Source of the DNA: Alphaproteobacteria bacterium
GTDB taxonomy: Bacteria > Pseudomonadota > Alphaproteobacteria > Rhizobiales > Aestuariivirgaceae
Assembly: GCA_024640405.1 (NCBI GenBank)
Contig: JAHEFB010000020.1
Location: forward strand, 1-64,000
DNA: 64,000 bases
Direction: 5' to 3'
How positions within the stretch are numbered: position 1 is the stretch's first letter; every line of letters begins with the position of its first letter. Shown in pieces: positions 8,944 through 17,294 of the stretch. Position numbers and translations under genes: made by a program. Below the pieces are notes generated by a model. It did no database searches. It worked only from the letters and a program-made list of their open reading frames with translations, and was not told the origin of the DNA.

Positions 8944-9788
8944 AGCTTGTACGTTATGGCAGGGCCGGCAGGGAAAAGCCGGGCCTGATTGATGCAGATG
9001 GAAAACTGCGCGATCTTTCCGCCCGCATCGACGACATTACGCCGGATCAATTGTCAGACAAGGCACTGGCCAAACTTTCCAGGATCAACCCGGCCCGGCT
9101 GCCGCTGGTGAAGGGCAAGCCACGGTACGGACCGCCTTTGACCGGCACCGGCAATTTCATCTGTGTCGGCTTGAACTATACCGATCACGCTGAAGAAACC
9201 GGTCACCCGATACCCACCGAACCGGTGATCTTCTCCAAGCACACAAGCTGCATTTCAGGCGCCAATGATGACGTTGTGCTGCCCAAGAAATCTGTGAAGA
9301 CGGACTGGGAAGTTGAGATCGGATTTGTGATCGGAGCACAGGCCAAGAGTGTTTCGCAGGCCAAGGCGCTGGGCCATGTGGCCGGGTATTTCGTGTGCAA
9401 TGATGTGTCCGAACGTGAGAACCAGATTGAACATGGCGGTCAGTGGGTGAAGGGAAAATCACATGACACCTACGGGCCCATCGGACCGTGGCTGGTCACG
9501 CGTGATGAAGTGCCGAATCCGCAAAAGCTCAACCTGTGGTGCGATATCAACGGCGAGCGCATGCAGGACGGCACCACCAGGAACATGATCTTCCCGATCA
9601 AGTTCATCGTGTCCTACCTGTCCCGGTTCATGACCCTTGAACCCGGTGACATCGTCATCACCGGAACACCGGCAGGTGTCGGCCTCGGCATGAAGCCACC
9701 GGTATTCGTGAAGCCTGGCGATGTCATGGAACTGGGCATTGACGGGCTTGGTTCGCAACGCCAGACGGTTGTGCGCGGCAAGGTCTGA
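8940..9788 (+). CDS. Fumarylacetoacetate hydrolase family protein (2,4-diketo-3-deoxy-sugar-acid hydrolase-like)
   Basis: A 282-residue enzyme of the FAH superfamily, which cleaves or hydrates 2-keto acids using a divalent metal. The core FICVGLNYTDHAEETG, PVIFSKHTSCISG, the metal ligands in WEVEIGFVIG and the late motif GDIVITGTPAGVGLG are all intact. The start at 8940 overlaps the stop of the preceding gene (ATGA). Proteins of this branch act as 2,4-diketo-3-deoxy-L-fuconate hydrolase or similar in sugar-acid breakdown; it is often mislabelled ureidoglycolate lyase. Location with a TRAP importer and FadR-type regulator supports a sugar-acid or keto-acid role. Confidence 0.88.
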   Translation: MKLVRYGRAGREKPGLIDADGKLRDLSARIDDITPDQLSDKALAKLSRINPARLPLVKGKPRYGPPLTGTGNFICVGLNYTDHAEETGHPIPTEPVIFSKHTSCISGANDDVVLPKKSVKTDWEVEIGFVIGAQAKSVSQAKALGHVAGYFVCNDVSERENQIEHGGQWVKGKSHDTYGPIGPWLVTRDEVPNPQKLNLWCDINGERMQDGTTRNMIFPIKFIVSYLSRFMTLEPGDIVITGTPAGVGLGMKPPVFVKPGDVMELGIDGLGSQRQTVVRGKV

Positions 9789-9800
9789 GTATACCCGCGG

Positions 9801-9830
9801 GGGCCATCTCGACTATTCGCGAGATGGCCC
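9801..9830. terminator. Hairpin between convergent FAH and pyrD genes
   Basis: A perfect 11-bp stem (GGGCCATCTCG with CGAGATGGCCC) and 8-base loop, placed 13 bp after the FAH-family gene and spanning the pyrD stop codon. No T run follows on either strand, so it is at best a weak or factor-assisted bidirectional terminator. Confidence 0.45.
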
Positions 9831-10907
9831 ACCTTTCAACCACTCGTCACGGCCGCTGCCGGTTACCTGATGCAATCCGGAAAAACCGTGCGCATCCATT
9901 CTGTCGATCAGGCCCTGCAGGATATCGCCTATCAGTTGCGGTCCCTGATAGACAAGTGCCGAGTAAAGTTGCAGCAACGACGCGCCTGCACGCAGTTTCT
10001 GCCAGGCGTCTTCAGCACATGATATGCCACCTGCACCGATCAATGGCAGCTTGCCGTTGGTTGCTGAATGCATGCGGGCCAGTTGCACGGTCGACAGGCC
10101 GAACAGCGGTGGGCCGGACAACCCGCCGGCCTCGTCCCTGTGCTTCGACTTGAGAGGCGGACGGGTGATAGTGGTATTGGATACGATTATCGCATCTACC
10201 TTTGTCTTCAGGCAAACCGCCGCAATGTCGTCAAGCTCATCTTCCACCAGATCGGGAGCGATCTTGAGGACCAGCGGTGCACGCCGGCCGTCTTCTTCCA
10301 CTGAACCGTCAATTGCCTTGCGTACCCGGCTGATCAGGGCTTCCAGTTCACCCTTTGATTGCAATGCCCGCAGGCCGGGCGTGTTGGGCGAGGAAATATT
10401 TACCGTGATGTAACTGGCCAGCTTGTTGAAAACCGCAGCACCCAGGGCGTAATCGGCAATGCGATCGTCGGAATCCTTGTTGGCCCCGAGATTGACACCG
10501 ACTATGCCGCCGCGATCATCACGGTCGGACAGCCGGCCGAACACCCGCGGATGCCCGTCATTGTTGAACCCCATCCGATTGATGACCGCCCGGTCATCGG
10601 ACAGGCGGAACAGCCGCGGCTTATCATTTCCCTTTTGCGCACGAGGTGTGACCGAGCCAATCTCCACAAAACCGAATCCCAGCCGCAGCATGTCGTCGGG
10701 TACCTTGGCGTTTTTGTCAAAACCAGCTGCAAGACCAAGCGGATTGGGGAAGTCGAGGCCCATACAGTTCACATGGAGACGCACGTCCCTGGGTACCGGA
10801 TCGGCTCTGAACAAGCCGGAACTTAACGTGGCTATCGTCAGATCATGAGCCGTTTCGGGACTGAAGGCATGCAGTAAAGGACGGGCGAAATCAAACAGGC
10901 GGCTCAT
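9813..10907 (-). CDS. pyrD: Dihydroorotate dehydrogenase (quinone), class 2
   Basis: Oxidises dihydroorotate to orotate in pyrimidine synthesis, passing electrons to membrane quinone via FMN. At 364 residues it has class 2 length, with the N-terminal helical quinone-binding segment (FARPLLHAFSPETAHDLTI), FMN-binding GLAAGFDKNAKVPD, the substrate loop VTPRAQKGNDKPRLFRL, the asparagines in NRMGFNNDG and VNISSPNTPGLR (serine as catalytic base), and the C-terminal phosphate loop GAGGISCAEDAW. The start overlaps the stop of the DUF952 gene by 4 bp. Confidence 0.97.
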   Translation of the reverse strand: MSRLFDFARPLLHAFSPETAHDLTIATLSSGLFRADPVPRDVRLHVNCMGLDFPNPLGLAAGFDKNAKVPDDMLRLGFGFVEIGSVTPRAQKGNDKPRLFRLSDDRAVINRMGFNNDGHPRVFGRLSDRDDRGGIVGVNLGANKDSDDRIADYALGAAVFNKLASYITVNISSPNTPGLRALQSKGELEALISRVRKAIDGSVEEDGRRAPLVLKIAPDLVEDELDDIAAVCLKTKVDAIIVSNTTITRPPLKSKHRDEAGGLSGPPLFGLSTVQLARMHSATNGKLPLIGAGGISCAEDAWQKLRAGASLLQLYSALVYQGPQLIGDILQGLIDRMDAHGFSGLHQVTGSGRDEWLKGGPSRE

Positions 10908-11248
10908 TTCAGATCATCCGGAAACTCATGGACACCATCCTTGTTCAGCGGCAGTGGCCACGATTGCTTTACCGATGACACGGGCAGCACGGCGTAAAGA
11001 TGCGGAAACAGCGCGCCTGCGCGTGACGCTTCCCACTTCAGGGCGGACTTAAAGCCGGCGTCGTCGATGGCAAGCAACATAAGGTTGTCTTGACCTGAAA
11101 AATGTTTCGCCGCAGTTTCGCGCGACTGCTGTGCTGTCGAGAAATGGATGAAGCCGTCCCGCTTGTCGTCGCGCGAACCTGTATACCGGCCGCAAGCACG
11201 CGCGGCGTCCCATTCGTCGCGATCAATTATCTTGTAGATGATTGTCAT
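10904..11248 (-). CDS. DUF952 family protein
   Basis: A 114-residue protein of the DUF952 family, recognised by its opening IIYKIIDRDEWDAAR, the GFIHFSTAQQ motif and LFPHLYAVLP. The function is not established. It is translationally coupled to pyrD (ATGA overlap), an arrangement I recall as common in alphaproteobacteria. The ATG at 11248 starts the conserved region directly; an in-frame ATG at 11269 is possible. Confidence 0.87.
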   Translation of the reverse strand: MTIIYKIIDRDEWDAARACGRYTGSRDDKRDGFIHFSTAQQSRETAAKHFSGQDNLMLLAIDDAGFKSALKWEASRAGALFPHLYAVLPVSSVKQSWPLPLNKDGVHEFPDDLK

Positions 11249-11283
11249 ACTGGCGATGAACCTATTCATCCGGCAACACCAAA

Positions 11284-11308
11284 ACAAGCAGACAATTCGC
11301 CTGCTTGT
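11284..11308. promoter_or_regulatory. Inverted repeat between the DUF952 and S24-regulator genes
   Basis: Perfect 8-bp arms ACAAGCAG and CTGCTTGT separated by 9 bases lie in the divergent promoter region, 36 bp from the DUF952 start and 100 bp from the regulator start. It could be the binding site of the neighbouring regulator; there is no T run that would make it a terminator. Confidence 0.4.
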
Positions 11309-11408
11309 GCATCACGAGTACCAACAGTACAGTTTCGGACTGTGTTAAGCATTCAGGGCGCGCTTTTGGTGGCCACAGCGACCATGTGTGCACCTGGGAG
11401 AGACGGCC

Positions 11409-12035
11409 TTGTTTTCACATTCACAAATCTGGCAAGCGCTCGACAGGCTTGCTGAGATGAACGGTTTTTCAGTGTCCGGCCTTGCCAGGGCCGCCGGGCT
11501 GGATGCAACTTCATTCAACAAATCGAAACGTGCCACACCCAACGGCAAACCCCGCTGGCCGACAACTGAAAGTATTGCCAAATGTCTGGACGCCACGCGA
11601 ACGAGCCTGGATGACTTTGCCGGCCTGCTTCATGGCATGCAACTACCCCGACGACGCATCCCGCGTATCAGTATTGACCGGGCTGGTGAAAGTGGATTGT
11701 TCGATGATGCGGGCCATCCTTCAAGCGATCAATGGGATGACGTCCAATTGCTCGAAGTCAATGACAAGAATGCATACGCGTTGAAGATCACAGGCAATGC
11801 GATAATGCCTGCCTATCGTGACGGCGATACCATCATCGTCTCGCCCGGCTCCACCCCGCGTCCTCGTGATCGGGTAGTTGTCAAAACCGCAAGCGATGAA
11901 ATCCTGATTGGGCTGCTGCGGTTCGTATCCGATACTGAATTTGAATTGGCCCCCTTGAATCCATTACAGGCGAAACAGTCCTTTGAGCACAGCGACATAA
12001 AGTGGATGGCGCGAATCATCTGGAGCAGCCAGTAG
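11409..12035 (+). CDS. S24/LexA-like helix-turn-helix regulator without the catalytic dyad
   Basis: A 208-residue protein with an N-terminal helix-turn-helix (DRLAEMNGFSVSGLARAAGL, then DATSFNKSKR) and a C-terminal S24 peptidase-like fold. The TTG at 11409 is preferred: GGGAG stands 10-11 bases before it and the family usually starts at this point; an upstream ATG at 11388 lacks such a site. In cleavable members the active serine lies in GDSM(x)P; here it reads GNAIMP, so serine is replaced by alanine, and the general-base lysine region reads EILIGLLRF without lysine. It probably acts as a non-cleavable repressor. Target unknown. Confidence 0.85.
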   Translation: MFSHSQIWQALDRLAEMNGFSVSGLARAAGLDATSFNKSKRATPNGKPRWPTTESIAKCLDATRTSLDDFAGLLHGMQLPRRRIPRISIDRAGESGLFDDAGHPSSDQWDDVQLLEVNDKNAYALKITGNAIMPAYRDGDTIIVSPGSTPRPRDRVVVKTASDEILIGLLRFVSDTEFELAPLNPLQAKQSFEHSDIKWMARIIWSSQ

Positions 12036-12077
12036 ATGAAAACACATCCGCCGAAGCTGAGGTTGCGTTAAGACAAC

Positions 12078-13094
12078 ATGGATTCTGTGACACAAGCGTT
12101 GCTCGGAGCATCGGTTGCCGAGCTGGTCATTGGACGCGCGATCGGGCGCAGGGCAAGTCTGTACGGCGCCATGCTGGGGACACTGCCGGACCTCGATGTC
12201 CTCATTCCCTATGGTGGACCAATTGAGGATTTCACCTACCATCGCGGTTTTTCGCACTCGTTGCTTGTGCTCAGCGCCGCTGCACCGGTGATCGGCTGGG
12301 CATTGCACAAGTTCAACGGCCTGGCCAGCCTCAAGCTGTGGATTGCAATGGCCTGGCTGGTTCTGATCACCCACCCGCTGCTCGACAGCTTTACTGTCTA
12401 TGGAACGCAATTGTTCTGGCCAATTACCGAGTATCCGGTGTCTGGATCGTCCACCTTCATCATTGATCCCGCCTATACAATATGGCTGGCGACAGGTGTG
12501 ATCGCCGTACTTGCCTTCAACCGGCGAGAACGGATTGGCCACAGGGCGAACGCAATCTGCATGGCGCTTGCCTGCAGCTATCTGGCCTGGACCATGGCAG
12601 CCAAATCCTATGTCACCGGCATCGCGGAACGCTCGATGAAAGACCAGGATCTCTCACATAATCATCTTCTATCCACGCCGGCACCGTTCAACACACTGTT
12701 ATGGCGCTTTGTCGCCATGCAGGATGACGGCTACTATGTGGGTTACTACTCCATTTTCGACGACACGAAGAGCATTAAGTTCACCCGCTATGAGAGCCGG
12801 ACCGAATTGCTGGAACCGCTGGCGGACAACTGGGGCGTCAAACGGCTGCAGTGGTTCAGCCACGGTTTCTACCGGGTATCGCAACCTTCACCATCCGAAG
12901 TGTTGATCACCGACCTCAGAATGGGTGTGGAAAACGCCTATGTGTTCAGTTTCAAGGTTGCAGATATTACCCCGGATGGCAGCATGCATCCGGCAAATGA
13001 GCGCGTTCCCGTAAAGCGCGTTACCTCGCGCCTGTGGCAGTTCTTGTATCGCATATGGGACAGTTCGGTGAATCTGGCAGCAGGTAATCCATAG
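12078..13094 (+). CDS. Inner-membrane metal-dependent hydrolase, YdjM/DUF457-type
   Basis: A 338-residue membrane protein. The N-terminal half holds the family hallmarks: MDSVTQALLGASVAEL, the acidic motif GTLPDLDVL, HRGFSHSLLVL and HPLLDSFTVYGTQ, with histidines and aspartates that are taken to bind metal, set between four to five hydrophobic helices. The C-terminal 150 residues look soluble. The biochemical activity of the family is not well defined. The stop codon lies in a direct repeat (CCATAGCTGA twice, 13089-13109), and a 14-bp perfect palindrome (GCACCGCGCGGTGC, 13115-13128) follows before the MFS gene. Confidence 0.85.
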   Translation: MDSVTQALLGASVAELVIGRAIGRRASLYGAMLGTLPDLDVLIPYGGPIEDFTYHRGFSHSLLVLSAAAPVIGWALHKFNGLASLKLWIAMAWLVLITHPLLDSFTVYGTQLFWPITEYPVSGSSTFIIDPAYTIWLATGVIAVLAFNRRERIGHRANAICMALACSYLAWTMAAKSYVTGIAERSMKDQDLSHNHLLSTPAPFNTLLWRFVAMQDDGYYVGYYSIFDDTKSIKFTRYESRTELLEPLADNWGVKRLQWFSHGFYRVSQPSPSEVLITDLRMGVENAYVFSFKVADITPDGSMHPANERVPVKRVTSRLWQFLYRIWDSSVNLAAGNP

Positions 13095-13138
13095 CTGAAC
13101 CATAGCTGATATGCGCACCGCGCGGTGCTATTGGAATT

Positions 13139-14383
13139 GTGTTCAGCCGCGCAATGGCCTATCCGGCATCCATGAACGCCCCTACCAAACCACTCGGCAT
13201 GCCGGAATTCGTCACCCTGCTGGCGATGATGATCTCGATTCTTGCCTTGTCGATTGACATCATGCTGCCTGTGCTGGGGCGGATCGGGTCAGACCTCGGC
13301 GCGATTGATGTCAATGATGCACAGTTGATTGTCACCTTCATGTTTCTGGGCTTCGCCGCCGGACAGCTCATTGCCGGACCCCTGTCGGACAGCTTTGGCC
13401 GAAAACCGGTTATTTATGCGGGTTACTCGGTGTTTATCGCAGGCTGCGTGATGTCGATGACCGCGAACAGTTTCGATATCATGCTGGCAGGCCGCGCATT
13501 GCAGGGGTTGGGAGCAGCAGCGCCGCGCATCGTCAGCATGGCACTCGTGCGCGATGGCTACGAAGGCCGTGCGATGGCGCGGATCATGTCCATCGTCATG
13601 GGAATCTTCATTCTGGTGCCTGCCGTTGCCCCTTCAATCGGTGAAGGTGTTTTGCTGTTTGCCGGCTGGCGGGCAATATTCAGCCTGCTGCTGGTAATGG
13701 CAATCATTGCAACTGTCTGGTTTGCGACGCGCCAGCCGGAAACGCTGCCTGCAACGCAGCGCCGGAAATTTTCGCTGACCAACATCGCAAGCGGCATCCA
13801 GGAGGCGTGCACCTATCGCGCTGCTGTCGGATACACGATCTCGGCAGGCATCATATTTGGTGCATTTGTTGGCTATCTGAGTTCCGCGCAACAGATCTTC
13901 CAGACAGTTTATGGAACCGGCAAACTGTTTGCCATCTACTTCGGTGTGGCCGCTCTTGCAATCGGAGCAGCCAGTGTCTTCAACTCGAAGGTGGTGATGC
14001 AGCTCGGGATGCGATTCATGACTTGGCGGGCCCTGTTTGCGGTGACGTTTTTCTCCACCGGTTTCCTGCTCGTCGTCTGGATGTTCAACGGGGTGCCGCC
14101 CTTATGGTCGTTCATGACCTGGCTGCTGCTGGCGTTCTTCGCAACGGGCATTTTGTTCGGCAATTTCAATGCGCTGGCAATGGAGCCGCTGGGCCACATG
14201 GCGGGTCTGGGGGCTGCCTTCGTCGGCTCGGTTTCAACCTTCATTTCGCTGCCACTGGGTTGGGCAATCGGTCATCTGTTTGACAATACGATTTTGCCGC
14301 TGATTGCAGGTTTTGCAGTTCTGGGCGCCATATCACTGATGGTCATGTGGTGGACGGAACGCGGCGCAGACCTACAATCCTAA
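13139..14383 (+). CDS. MFS drug exporter, Bcr/CflA family
   Basis: A 414-residue, 12-helix major facilitator. The motif between helices 2 and 3, GPLSDSFGRKPVIYAGYSVF, and the helix 1 segment ALSIDIMLPVLGRIGSDLG identify the Bcr/CflA branch, proton-coupled exporters of drugs and sometimes amino acids. Three in-frame starts are possible (GTG 13139, ATG 13154, ATG 13172); no clear Shine-Dalgarno sequence decides, so the longest is given. Its stop overlaps that of the convergent M24 peptidase gene by 4 bp. Confidence 0.9.
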   Translation: MFSRAMAYPASMNAPTKPLGMPEFVTLLAMMISILALSIDIMLPVLGRIGSDLGAIDVNDAQLIVTFMFLGFAAGQLIAGPLSDSFGRKPVIYAGYSVFIAGCVMSMTANSFDIMLAGRALQGLGAAAPRIVSMALVRDGYEGRAMARIMSIVMGIFILVPAVAPSIGEGVLLFAGWRAIFSLLLVMAIIATVWFATRQPETLPATQRRKFSLTNIASGIQEACTYRAAVGYTISAGIIFGAFVGYLSSAQQIFQTVYGTGKLFAIYFGVAALAIGAASVFNSKVVMQLGMRFMTWRALFAVTFFSTGFLLVVWMFNGVPPLWSFMTWLLLAFFATGILFGNFNALAMEPLGHMAGLGAAFVGSVSTFISLPLGWAIGHLFDNTILPLIAGFAVLGAISLMVMWWTERGADLQS

Positions 14384-15546
14384 CTGATCTGCCACATTTC
14401 ACGCGGGGCGCGAGTGGTCAGCAGGCGGCAGCCATCCTCGGTTATGACCACGTTTTCTTCATGCACCAGCATCTTGCCGTCGCCGTAATCCATGCCCGGT
14501 TCGATGGTCATCACCATACCGGGCTCAAGCACGGTCTCCTCACCAGGCATATTCGACGGCGGTTCGGTCAACTGAAGACCAAGCCCGTGGCCGAGACGCC
14601 CTACATTACCACCCGATGCACCTGCGTCGGCCATGACCGACACCATGGCCGCCGCCAGATCTGCCGGGGTAGCGCCGGGTCGCGCGGCAGCAATGCCCGC
14701 CTCTGTCGCACGCCATACGATGTCCTGGGTACGGCTGGTGTCATCATCAATCCTGCCGCAGGCAAAATTGCGATCGAAATCGCAAAAATATCCGTCATAG
14801 GTCGCGCCCAGATCGATAAACAGCACATCACCGTCTGCAAGATCGCGGTCATTGGGTCCAACGATAATCTGATCATATCCGCCGGCACCGGCAGTCACCG
14901 CCATGAACGGTATGGCGTCCGCTCCCTGCCGGGTCAGTTCGGCCCGGAAAATGCGGGCAATATCGTGCTCGTTCATGCCTGCGGATAACTGGGCGGGCAA
15001 CGCGGCATAGGCATCGCTGCCAATTCGGCAGGCCCGTTCGATCCTTGAAATTTCAGCCTGCGACTTGACCATTCGCAACCGCCAGATGAGTGGTGATGCG
15101 TCGGCAAACTCAAGCCCGGCGCAGGCAGCCCGAATGCGATCAAAGTCGGCAATCGGCATGCGAACAATGCTCTCGCGGCCCATCTCCCAGCCGATTCGTC
15201 CGTAGGTGCGCGGGCAGTCGCCCAGTACCTGTGCCATCAGTGACACACCGTCATCTTGCGGCTGCGGCGCAGGCCAGGTGCGGATGTCGCTGACCCAGGT
15301 TTTTGCCAGGCCCGGTTCGCCAATGGTCGGTATGACAGCGATCGGCTCACCGTCGCGGGGCAGGATCAAAAACCACGGTCGTGTCGGGCTTTCCCAGAAC
15401 TGGGTGGCAAACCCTGCGAAATACCGCCAGTTATGCGGTGCCGTGATGACCACCGCATCGAGGTTTCTGGACGTCATTTCCGATTGTGCCCGCGACATGC
15501 GCGATTCAAATTCGCTCCGCTCAAATCCTCGCCCGTCAGCCATCAT
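14380..15546 (-). CDS. M24 family metallopeptidase (Xaa-Pro dipeptidase-like)
   Basis: A 388-residue pita-bread-fold protein with an N-terminal creatinase-like domain and C-terminal M24 domain. The five metal ligands can be traced: aspartates in [17 protein letters not shown], histidine in GHGLGL, and glutamates in TIEPGM and HEENVV. This suggests an active dinuclear peptidase or a related hydrolase (for example ectoine hydrolase-like); the substrate is not determined. The start overlaps the lysK stop by 4 bp, so both are translated from one message. Confidence 0.88.
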   Translation of the reverse strand: MMADGRGFERSEFESRMSRAQSEMTSRNLDAVVITAPHNWRYFAGFATQFWESPTRPWFLILPRDGEPIAVIPTIGEPGLAKTWVSDIRTWPAPQPQDDGVSLMAQVLGDCPRTYGRIGWEMGRESIVRMPIADFDRIRAACAGLEFADASPLIWRLRMVKSQAEISRIERACRIGSDAYAALPAQLSAGMNEHDIARIFRAELTRQGADAIPFMAVTAGAGGYDQIIVGPNDRDLADGDVLFIDLGATYDGYFCDFDRNFACGRIDDDTSRTQDIVWRATEAGIAAARPGATPADLAAAMVSVMADAGASGGNVGRLGHGLGLQLTEPPSNMPGEETVLEPGMVMTIEPGMDYGDGKMLVHEENVVITEDGCRLLTTRAPREMWQIS

Positions 15547-17204
15547 GCGGCCCCCCTGACCAGGTCGCCGGACAACGCCCGTTCGATAAGGGCGCGGGTT
15601 TCTTCGATACCGTACAGGGCGACGAAAGATCCAAATCTCGGCCCCTGCTTCTCGCCGAGCAGTATCTCATAAAGAGTATTGAACCAGGCCAGCGACACAC
15701 CGACGGAACCGTCCTTGTTCTGCTTGGTGTAGGGTTCGCGGCGGCCGACATCATAGATCGCCGACTGGATGTCCTGCGGCGTCGATCCTGCCGGCAATTG
15801 CGCCAGCCTGGCCGACAGATCACGCAACGCGTCTGCTTCCTCCCCGGTTGCCTGGCGATATTGTTTGGCCGGTCTGACGAAGTCCTCAAAATACCGCAGG
15901 GCAAAACCTGCAAGCTGATCGACATGCGGGTGTGTTTCCGGCGTGGTATCAGGTGAATAGCGCTGGATAAAGGCCCACAGGCCGTCCCTGGTTTCAGCAT
16001 TGGCCACCGCCGCCAAATTGAGCAGCAGCGCAAAGGTTACCGGCATGTCGGCTTCAGGCGGATTGCCTGCATGAATATGCCAGGCCGGGTTGGAGAGCTG
16101 ATCTTTCAGCTCCTGACGCTGGAAGGCATTGAGAAACTGGAAATACTCGTCGACCGCGCGCGGAATGACATCGAAGTACATACGCTTTGCGGTGCGGGGT
16201 TTCTGGAACATGAACATGGCCAGACTCTCGGTCGGGGCATAGGTCAGCCATTCGTCAATGGTCAGCCCGTTGCCCTTTGACTTGGAAATTTTTTCTCCGT
16301 TCTGGTCCAGGAACAGCTCATAGACATAGTGCTCCGGCGCATGGCCGCCCAGCGCCCGGCAGATGCCATCATAGATCGGCGTGTTGGTCTGATGGTCCTT
16401 GCCGTACATTTCAAAGTCAACACCGAGGGCAGCCCACCTGGCGCCAAAGTCCGGCTTCCACTGCAGCTTGACGTTGCCGCCGGTTACCGGCAGCGTGATA
16501 TCTGTTCCATCTTCATCAGCAAAAGTGACCGTGCCAGCTTTCGCATTGACGTCCTTCATGGGCACATAGAGCACCCGTCCCGATGTCGGCGAAATCGGCA
16601 GGAAGCAGGAATATGTCGCACGCCGTTCCTCGCCCAGTGTCGGCAGCATAATGTCCATGATTTTCTGATAGCGCTCACAGGCGCGCAATAGAATTTCATC
16701 AAACTTGCCGGACTTGTAATACTCGGTTGCGCTGGCAAACTCGTAGTCAAACCCGAACGTGTCGAGGAAGCGGCGCAGCATCGCATTGTTGTGATGACCG
16801 AAACTTTCGTATTCCTCAAACGGATCCGGCACAACGGTCAGCGGGCGATGCAGGTTGTCCTGCAGCAATTGCTGGTTGGGCACATTGTCAGGCACCTTGC
16901 GCATGCCATCCATGTCATCGGAAAAGCATAAGAGCTTGGTCGGCATGTCCGATATAAGCTCGAATGCCCGCCGGATCATGGTTGTGCGGGCGACTTCTCC
17001 GAAAGTCCCTATATGCGGCAGGCCGGACGGTCCATATCCGGTCTCAAACAGGATATAGTCATGCCGGGTCTGGCGCTTCTCGATTCGCTTGAGCAGCTTG
17101 CGGGCTTCTTCAAACGGCCACGCCTTGCTTTCGAGAGCGGCGGCGCGCAAGGCAGGATCGACAGACGGCTTGGACGGACTGGACATGGACAAATCAGCAT
17201 TCAT
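15543..17204 (-). CDS. lysK: Lysyl-tRNA synthetase, class I
   Basis: Charges tRNA-Lys; this is the class I (archaeal-type) enzyme that many alphaproteobacteria use in place of class II LysS. At 553 residues it has the HIGH-box variant PHIGTFGEV near residue 64 and the KMSKS-box [11 protein letters not shown] near residue 320, preceded by the LysK-specific [20 protein letters not shown]. No class II enzyme is seen in the window. Followed by a coupled M24 peptidase gene; divergent from the helicase gene with only 90 bp between. Confidence 0.97.
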   Translation of the reverse strand: MNADLSMSSPSKPSVDPALRAAALESKAWPFEEARKLLKRIEKRQTRHDYILFETGYGPSGLPHIGTFGEVARTTMIRRAFELISDMPTKLLCFSDDMDGMRKVPDNVPNQQLLQDNLHRPLTVVPDPFEEYESFGHHNNAMLRRFLDTFGFDYEFASATEYYKSGKFDEILLRACERYQKIMDIMLPTLGEERRATYSCFLPISPTSGRVLYVPMKDVNAKAGTVTFADEDGTDITLPVTGGNVKLQWKPDFGARWAALGVDFEMYGKDHQTNTPIYDGICRALGGHAPEHYVYELFLDQNGEKISKSKGNGLTIDEWLTYAPTESLAMFMFQKPRTAKRMYFDVIPRAVDEYFQFLNAFQRQELKDQLSNPAWHIHAGNPPEADMPVTFALLLNLAAVANAETRDGLWAFIQRYSPDTTPETHPHVDQLAGFALRYFEDFVRPAKQYRQATGEEADALRDLSARLAQLPAGSTPQDIQSAIYDVGRREPYTKQNKDGSVGVSLAWFNTLYEILLGEKQGPRFGSFVALYGIEETRALIERALSGDLVRGAA

Positions 17205-17294
17205 TTCTTGAAAAAGGTGGGGTCAAGACCCTGATGTCAGGCGAAAAGCTGTGCCACATTGCGCGGTGAACATAAAGAGCCGAATCGATATTTC

